Source: Batkoa obscura
Taxonomy: Eukaryota; Entomophthoromycota; Entomophthoromycetes; Entomophthorales; Batkoaceae
Assembly (NCBI GenBank): GCA_030770535.1
Contig: JASVEC010000006.1
Location: 434,001-498,000 of the forward strand
DNA: 64,000 nucleotides
Direction: 5' to 3'
Below, piece after piece: positions 57,626 to 64,000 of the stretch; position 1 is the stretch's first letter, and the number at the start of each line of letters is the position of its first letter. The position numbers were made by a program, and so were the translations under genes. Below the pieces are notes generated by a model. That model saw only the letters and a program-made list of their open reading frames with translations, did no database searches and had not been told where the DNA came from.

Positions 57626-58622
57626 TGTGATAAAAATTAAAATGAAAACAAAATTTAACTTTAAACAAAAAGCCCCATTTAAACATTTTGTTATAGAATA
57701 GTAACTTCTGATAGTTCACTACTTTAATGCAAGTTGACAATATCCATATTTTTAGGGATGTTTAAAAATGCTATGGTCTATTTAATATAAAACTCTACAT
57801 ATCGAACTATTAAATCACTACAGATACAATTCTCCATAAGGAAATTTATTTAAGAATTTGATTTAAAAAATGTAGAGCTTTTATGGTGCATAAAGCGTAG
57901 ATAAATAATGAGCCAAAAAGATAGATTCCTATATTTAGATACATTAAGATAAATCATGACAAGATATAAAGTTCTTCTCAAAACGTGATAACACTTTCAC
58001 TCTAACAAAGATATAACAAATCGTTTTTTATTACTTTTTTTCGATACTTTGACGTTATCAAAATATCAACATTCTCTATCATTTTTCAATTTTAGCTAAA
58101 CTTTATCTTGTAAACCACAGCCAAACTCAGATTATGATTTTTTACAAAAGATAGCTCATACAACTTCTGTAATTATATTATGACTTAACTAATTTTTCAT
58201 TTTAAAATAAAATCTTGTTAAATCGTGCAATACTTACATTATAGGCGTTAAAAAAACAAAAAATAAAAAGCTGATTCTAAAAATTACCGCAAACTAAGTC
58301 GCAATAGAGTTGCAGTAGCAGCATCTATAGTAGATTTAGCAGTGCAAGTTGGGTTTTTGATAGTTTAAAAGTTCACATCTTCAATAAATATTGTTTAAGT
58401 ATCCTTATATAAATAAAAAGCATTTTTTGTAAATGTAGTAATTTAACAAAGATATTGACTTTGCACACTATTAAATGAAAGCTCACAAAGCGTATAACTG
58501 AGCTTAAAGATGTAAATAAAAATATATATACTATACAAGTATATATAAAGCTGGTTTAACTGGCAACAGTTTTTGCAGATTTCAAAACGTTTACAATAAA
58601 TATAGATGGCTCATTTGTTAAC
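57626..58622. other. Intergenic stretch
   Basis: About 1 kb upstream of the intact receptor. No gene recognised. Confidence 0.5.
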
Positions 58623-58724
58623 ATATGGGGTGTTTTTTTGGTTTCATCACTTCTTCTATTTTTAAGCGCTATTTGAGCGGAAAGGTTGTAGTAAAATTCT
58701 TAAACAAAAAATGCATCCCCACAT
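58623..58724 (-). mobile_element. Approximately 105-bp TIR element (MITE), copy 11
   Basis: Inverted copy: GGGGTGTTTTTTTGGTTTCA, core TTTAAGCGCTATTTGAGCGG, end AAAATGCATCCCC, bordered by ATAT on one side and ACAT on the other. Confidence 0.88.
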
Positions 58725-59513
58725 GGTTTATTAATCTGGTGTAACCACAAAAACCAGACTAAAAGTAGGTGCTTTATTTATGCAGTGATATAGTATTTAG
58801 CCATGAGTATATTTAATTTTATAAAATGAAAATAATCTTTATTAATTAAATAACTTCACCTTTATATTACTAACTTGATTCAAATTCGAGGTTAGGCATT
58901 TTCAATTCTGTATTTGTTGGATACAGAAATAAAACTGCTGCAATCAAATTTAGCGAATTCAAAGTTGAAAATCCCCAGTCTTGTGTTTAAATTGGATCAG
59001 TAATACTTGTGACTGAAATTTATATTCTTCTTTAATATCAAATTATCAAAAAGTGAATAGTATTGCATAACTTTTATAATGTTAGGATTTTGACTCAATC
59101 AAGGTTATTATAGTATAGGGTTTAAAAAGCAAATTACTCGCTAACATTAGCATCTGCCTAATCAAATATTATATCCAGCGATTTTATGAACCTTGCAGAA
59201 AACAAAAGTAAAAATCTCTTTTTAATAGTAAACAGGAATAATCTCAGCTTAATATTAATCAAGAATTTGAAATGTTCTTATTAGTTTTACTAAAGTGCCA
59301 CCAAATGTAATTTAAGTTAGTATAATATACGAATGCTATAGGATTAACCGAAAATGGAGTTCTAAATATTCAATTTTAGCTTTTTTACTTTTGCTAGCAT
59401 CTTTAATACATGGGGGTAACAAAAGAACTTCTATTTTTTTATGCTAATTTACCACGAATTGAAGTTTTATAAATTAAAAATAAATTTACTTTCGTATTAT
59501 TTATTAAAATAAA
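58725..59513. other. Intergenic stretch with a possible membrane-protein remnant
   Basis: No complete gene. On the minus strand around 58880-59010 a short frame codes a hydrophobic piece (WGFSTLNSLNLIAAVLFLY) that might be a leftover of a membrane protein; too short to identify. Confidence 0.3.
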
Positions 59514-60462
59514 TGAGTTCAAGTGAGGCAGTTGGTGATCTTCCTTCAATATCTAATGACTTAAATATATTGAGTATAGTCTCTTCAGTAATTGCGTTGG
59601 CGTTTTTTATTACAACAGATAACAAATAAGTTGGTACTAGTTTAAATACTAAAATAAGTACTAGTAATATTTGAACAAAAACTAATCAATCGGACCTCAC
59701 TAAGGCTGCAAGTTGGAGTTTCAATTATCAATCTATTAAATGCAACTTTTGCCTTGTATCATCACACAGTAAAAGATGGTGGCTTCTGTAAATTTATAGC
59801 CTTTTGGCGTAACTTTGGTGAGCAAGATGTATTGTTTTTTAAACATAGCGATCGCACTCAACCTACAACTAATTTTATACAGTCCAAAAAGCCTAAACGA
59901 GTGTGGGAACAGCTTTATTGGGGTGTCTCGTTAACTCTTTCACTTGTTTTAAGTTTTGTGCCATTAAGTAATCGAATATATTAATATTTATTGAAGTCCC
60001 CTTGGTTTATTTGCTGACTTTTGTTTATCTTTTAATCATTGCTGTAACGGTACATTGTAAATTAATAAAAGCGAATATACACCTGAATTCTTTGGCTTCT
60101 AATAACACCCTATCTTCAAATGGGTTTTATTCTCCAAGAATCAGAAAGGTGCTATTTAGAATGTAGATTTTTATATATTATGAGAACAACTTACTGACTC
60201 TTTTAGTTCTTTATACCCGATTACATGTGCTTTAGGACTTTCTGGATTTATTGTAGGTTATTTTATGGTTTCTTTAGGATATCAAAGATCAAGAGCAATT
60301 GTTATATGGGGGATGGCAGGTATCACTACCAAGGGATTCTTTAGTATGATTACTTTCTTTCTTGATATTAGAATACAAAAAGCTTCAATAGAACTTTATA
60401 AGGAAATAAGAAAAGGTGAGCCATTCAAAGGTTTAAAATCCAATTCGACTCCAGAAGTATAG
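59514..60462 (+). pseudogene. Seven-helix receptor paralogue 3 (broken)
   Basis: Plus-strand relative of the intact receptor. Start MSSSEAVGDLPSISNDLNIL, then LRLQVGVSIINLLNATFALYHHTVKDG and FIAFWRNFGEQ match. The next helix is shifted out of frame (the AALNLQLIL-like residues are readable only in another frame), and the donor after the first exon no longer has GT. The end is clean again: GYQRSRAIVIWGMAGITTKGFF and ITFFLDIRIQKASIELYKE to a TAG at 60462. So at least one splice-site loss and two small indels. Opposite orientation to the other two receptors. Confidence 0.7.
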
Positions 60463-61205
60463 AATTAAGTTTTTAATATGTTATTTGCAGCTACTAGTAT
60501 GAAATAACATAATGGCCATGTGGATAACTCTACGTTATTTAATGCTATAATTTTTCATGAATAAATACAGAATGTTTTTAAATGTTAAAGCGTTTTTAAA
60601 ATCATAATCAAAAAAAGAAGAATATTCAATAAATAAAATAGTATGACAATTTATATAAAATATTGAAGTGCTTTATTATTTTTATTATATTTTTATATAC
60701 TAAATTAAGAAAACTACTAATGCTGAAACAGGCAAAGAATTAATCCAATGGACATCTTTTTATGATATAAAAATGGTAGTTAATATAATAACACATTTTT
60801 TTAAAACTTATAGTGTTAACTACTTAATAACATTTTTTTTAAAATTAATACACTACCTTAATCCTAACCCAGCTTTAATCACTTTAACCTCAACTTTAAC
60901 TTTGGCCCAACTTTGACCTATTTGTTTAATCTTAGCTCCAAAATTAGTACAAGTTTAACTACAGCCCTAACTCTCACTTATCTAGCTTTAATTTATTTTA
61001 ATAAAATCAAAAATAATAATAAAGTTACAATAAATTAATAATAAATTATTTTCAAAATGGTTTAATTAAAAAAAACATCTGCTAAATTAGGTTTTGATTT
61101 AAAACATCAAAGTATAAAAAAAGGTTAAAAAATATTTGTAAATTTTTAATAAAATTTAAAATACTAAGTAATAAAAAATTATTTTCTAAATATAATTATA
61201 AAGTT
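60463..61205. other. Low-complexity intergenic DNA
   Basis: Contains a pyrimidine-rich stretch (about 60850-61000) with repeated CCTAA/CTTTAAC-like words; not regular enough to call telomeric or satellite DNA. No gene seen. Confidence 0.4.
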
Positions 61206-61311
61206 ATATGGGGATGTTTTTTTTGGTTTCATTATTTTTTCCATTTTTTAAGCGCTATTTGAGCGGAAAAATTGTTAGTAAAATTCTTAACATAAAAATA
61301 CATCTCCATAT
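61206..61311 (-). mobile_element. Approximately 105-bp TIR element (MITE), copy 12
   Basis: Full-length inverted copy: ATATGGGGATGTTTTTTTTG, core TTAAGCGCTATTTGAGCGG, end ATACATCTCCATAT; ATAT on both sides. Immediately after it, GGGGGTGTCCGAATTGGTTTC resembles the beginning of another inverted copy that fades out, so a second copy may have been truncated here. Confidence 0.9.
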
Positions 61312-61493
61312 GGGGGTGTCCGAATTGGTTTCAGAATTTAACTAGAAATTAATCCAAATTTTAAGTTTTTAAATTTGTAAGTCTTTAATGTATCATCAGC
61401 TAAATTTAAAAAGCTTAAAACTAAATATAAAAATTTAACTTAAAGACTTATTTTATTTATTTTATTTTATTTTATTTTTTTGATTATATGTTT

Positions 61494-61851
61494 GTGAAAG
61501 TTAGTACTCAGTAATTGGAGTTAGAGGCAGTTCTAGCTTAGTTAACTGGCCGTAAGTCAAAAGGCCTTAGTTTATGTAGCTAAGATAGACTTAAATCAAT
61601 AGGAGTAATACGCAATAAGCTACGAGCTATGTAAAACAAATAGAATACAGGATATTACTATAAAATCTACATAAGATATTGTCAGAAAGATTTAGTGGCT
61701 TTATTAAAAGTAAAATATTAGGGAACAATTTAATTAAAAAGCCTTGAGCTATTATGTTGAAGAATCTATTTTACACTCAACTAGTTTTGTAAACAAGTTA
61801 AGTGATTATTATGCGATAATCAATCACAGAGATGATGAAACGGTATTTCAC
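61494..61851 (-). mobile_element. 464-bp nonautonomous element, copy B (inverted, shortened)
   Basis: Reverse-complement relative of copies A and C: starts GTGAAAGTTAGTACTCAG, ends CGGTATTTCAC, with shared AAGATAGACTTAA and GTAAAACAAATA blocks. About 100 bp of the interior is missing and substitutions are many, so it is the oldest of the three. Confidence 0.75.
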
Positions 61852-62589
61852 AGTGTTTTGTATTTTTTATTAAATATTCAATAGCTATATAATATATAAT
61901 TATATAATTATTTGACTTTATTTTTTGTTAAAATAAAAACAAAATGCAAGCTTTTATAACTAAACTTTGAAATGGAATTTCTAAAAACTTTAATACGGTA
62001 GGGAGAAGCACGTTATATAAACATTGTAATTCATTTACATCAATTTTAGCAACTATTCACAATAGCCCAAAGTTTATGGAATTTTATAATAAAACAAAAA
62101 AAAGAAAAGAAATATTATTAAATTTTACTATTAATAATAACAAACTTAATCAAGCAATGTATAAAATTAGTACTTTAAGGGAAACAGGAAATAAAAACCA
62201 ACAAGTAGCATTATTATCGACTATAGCTTCAGTATATTCTTTTGATGAATGTAAAAGCTTTGGATTTAATATAAGTAAAAATCAATATGATTATTCAAAA
62301 ATAATTAATAATAATAAAATACCAACATTACGACCTACTATTAAAAATACAAAAAAAATTAAAGATGAGCAAATCGAGATTATTATACAATATTTACTTG
62401 ATAATTCAACTATTTCATCAAGATTTAGCAAAAAAAATAATGATAAATATTCGTCAGAGAATATATATATATTAAATAAAAGTAGAAGAATGATATACAG
62501 TAAGTATTTTAATGATTTAAAAGATAAAGCAGTAGCTAGGTCAACATTTTTCAAATATATACCAAATAATTTTAAAAATCCAGCAAAGT

Positions 62590-63053
62590 GTGAAATATTG
62601 CTTTATTTAGCTCTCGGATTGATTATAACGCAACAATCACTTAAGTTGCTGTGTTCTCAAGTTCAAATACAATCAAGTCAGAGTCCCTTATTTTGATTTG
62701 CTGCGAGAATTTATAACTTCATATTGCAAGGAATAACATCCTCTCGTATTAATATCCATATTTATTGGAGTATAAAAGAGATTCTTCAATATGATAACTC
62801 CAGGCTTTTTTAATTGGATTACTCCCTGATAACGTATCATTAATAAAGTCACTAAGTCTTTCTGACAACATCTGATATAGATTTTATAGTAGTATCTTCC
62901 ATTGTATTTGTTTTACATAATTCGTAGCTTACTACATACTATTTCTATTAAGTTAAGTCTACCTTAGTTACATAAACTAAGACCCTTCGACTCAAGGCAA
63001 GTTAATTAAGCAAGAGTAGCTTTTAACTTCGACCACTAAGTATCAACTTTCAC
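62590..63053 (+). mobile_element. 464-bp nonautonomous element, copy C
   Basis: GTGAAATATTGC...CAACTTTCAC, nearly the same as copy A at 40392-40854 and inserted into the transposase gene. AAAG occurs on both sides (62585-62588 and 63054-63057), in keeping with a short target duplication. No coding capacity. Confidence 0.85.
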
Positions 63054-63719
63054 AAAGGAAAATAGATTTATGTAATATATGTGCCCAGTATACAGTTAGA
63101 AAAAAGTTATTTGAAAATAAAATAAATACAGCGACAGAAAATAAAGCAGAGATAGAGGAATCTTTTAATAAAGAAAAAAGGTTATATAAATTACATGAAT
63201 TTTGTGTTGATACTCAAAAAAGCATACTTAATGAAACTATTAAAAAATTAAATAATAGAAGTTGTATAATAATTTTAGACTTTAAACAAAATATGGAAAT
63301 AGGAACAAGACCAGATCCAATAAACTTAGATCATTATAACAAACAAGCTATATCAGTATTAGGGTTTGGCGTTTTATATTTAAAAAGCGATAAAACAATA
63401 GGCAAAGTTTATTTTGATTATTTATCTGAAATATTAAATCATGATTTAGCATATGCAGGAGATTGTTTGATTAATTTAATATCTAAAGAGCCTTTATTTA
63501 AAAAGTTTACAAAAATTAATATATGGGCAGATACAGGATATCATTTTAAATCTCAAGAGTTTTTACATTATGTATTTGAAGGAATTCATAAAATAAATAG
63601 TAGTTTAAATATTGATCTTAATTTTTTTGCTGAGCATCATGGAAAAAGTATAGTTGACGGACATTTTGGAAATCTTTCACAGTGGAAAAATAGTTTTGAA
63701 GCATTAGGTAAAATAGAAG

Positions 63720-63826
63720 ATATGGGGATGTATTTTTTTGTTTAAGAATTTTACTAACAATCTTTCCGCTTAAATAGCGCTTAAAAAATGGAAAAAATAA
63801 TGAAGTCAAAAAAAACACCCTCATAT
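63720..63826 (+). mobile_element. Approximately 105-bp TIR element (MITE), copy 13
   Basis: Full-length forward copy: ATATGGGGATGTATTTTTTTG, core CTTTCCGCTTAAATAGCGC, end AAAACACCCTCATAT (sequence trimmed). Removing the element and one ATAT restores an open transposase frame (GAA GAT ATT GGT CAA), which independently supports a 4-bp ATAT target duplication. Confidence 0.92.
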
Positions 63827-64000
63827 TGGTCAATTAATTTCAAAATTTGAGATTTTTATTTGTGAAAATAATAGAGTTAATAACTCAACTGTCAATAATG
63901 GACAAATAAATATAATTTTTAAAAAGTGTGAAAGAGACAAAGATATAAAAATAAAAATAAAAGGTATTAAAAAGTATTTACATTTTATTAAACGTGGTAA

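Larger units (their letters stand above)
62010..64000 (+). mobile_element. DDE-type DNA transposon, partial, with two nested elements
   Basis: The transposon's gene runs off the right edge of the window. Pieces of its transposase lie at 62040-62588, 63058-63719 and 63827-64000, separated by a 464-bp element and a 105-bp element. Neither terminal repeat of the host transposon could be recognised, so the left boundary is approximate. Confidence 0.6.
62076..64000 (+). pseudogene. DDE-type transposase, interrupted by two insertions
   Basis: The first segment (62076-62588) is a basic, Asn/Lys-rich N-terminal region ending FKNPAK. After the 464-bp insertion the frame resumes with KIDLCNICAQ (Cys-x2-Cys, possible zinc knuckle), then a catalytic core. 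Candidate acidic residues: Asp in ILDFKQNM (codon 63278), Asp in IWADTGYHFKS (codon 63530) and Asp in HHGKSIVDGHFG (codon 63656), with the HGKS.VDGHFG signature seen in DDE transposases of fungi and protists. After the 105-bp insertion it continues DIGQLISKFEIF... to the window edge. Both insertions disrupt it, so it is not expected to work. I cannot name the superfamily by eye. The first boundary shows a one-base phase difference, perhaps from erosion of the target duplication. Confidence 0.65.

Noticed and set aside
60850-61000. Pyrimidine-rich words such as CCTAACCC and CTTTAACC, possibly a degenerate telomere or subtelomere.
   Set aside because: No regular repeat unit or tandem periodicity; genes continue on both sides.
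50089-63833. Recurring peptide FKRYLSGKIVSKILKHKNTSPY in many minus-strand frames, suggesting a conserved small protein family (sequence shortened by context).
   Set aside because: It is only the translation of the 105-bp inverted-repeat element. The frame is open in one orientation by chance, has no consistent start or upstream signals, and differs at its ends according to flanking DNA.

Overview
The window reads as nuclear DNA of an AT-rich fungus with small introns. GT...AG introns of about 40-70 nt interrupt most genes, nearly all stops are TAA, and the intergenic DNA is very poor in G+C. The gene set (septin, SRP receptor beta, two TMEM33/Pom33-like proteins, SF3B6, PP2A activator, RPA2, a GYF protein, an LPMO-like copper protein, a proteinase-K-type subtilase, fungal-type seven-helix receptors) together with the base composition best fits an early-diverging zygomycete such as Entomophthoromycotina (Conidiobolus-like). 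That placement is inference; no ribosomal or mitochondrial marker is present.

Layout. 1-10.8 kb: a secreted histidine-brace (LPMO-like) protein, a broken kelch-like membrane protein, a fungal transcription-factor-like protein without its zinc cluster, and a secreted subtilase that has lost two of its three catalytic residues. 12.2-19.5 kb: a housekeeping block, namely TMEM33-like gene A, SRP receptor beta, a Cdc3-type septin, TMEM33-like gene B and a WKF-domain protein. 20-29 kb: a head-to-head pair of 100-bp repeats, a second broken kelch-like gene, an intron-containing tRNA-Tyr, a LEA-like membrane protein and an 11-exon KH-like gene. 29.5-39.3 kb: a damaged small secreted-protein gene, a mitochondrial chalcone-isomerase-fold gene (AIM18/46-like), tRNA-Ala, and two aldo-keto reductase genes plus a decayed third copy, with a transcription-factor pseudogene between the two intact ones. 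39.8-42 kb: a repeat nest. 42.1-49.4 kb: a second housekeeping block (GYF protein, a small membrane protein, SF3B6, PTPA, RPA2). 49.7-53.2 kb: three tandem copies of a secreted lysine/glycine-rich protein, only the middle one intact. 54-60.5 kb: three receptor paralogues, only the middle one intact. 61.2-64 kb: a DDE-type DNA transposon running off the window and carrying two other elements inside its gene.

The main theme is recent turnover. Compact conserved genes alternate with lineage-specific families that are duplicated, gene-converted, broken by single stops, or hit by small mobile elements. The most active player is an approximately 105-bp terminal-inverted-repeat element present in about 14 copies, usually bounded by ATAT. 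One copy overlaps a start codon, one splits a secreted-protein gene, one splits the transposase, and two sit head to head. A 464-bp element (three copies) and a 364-bp TA-flanked element (one copy) are separate families. Exon coordinates below were derived by hand from reading-frame continuity and GT/AG sites.
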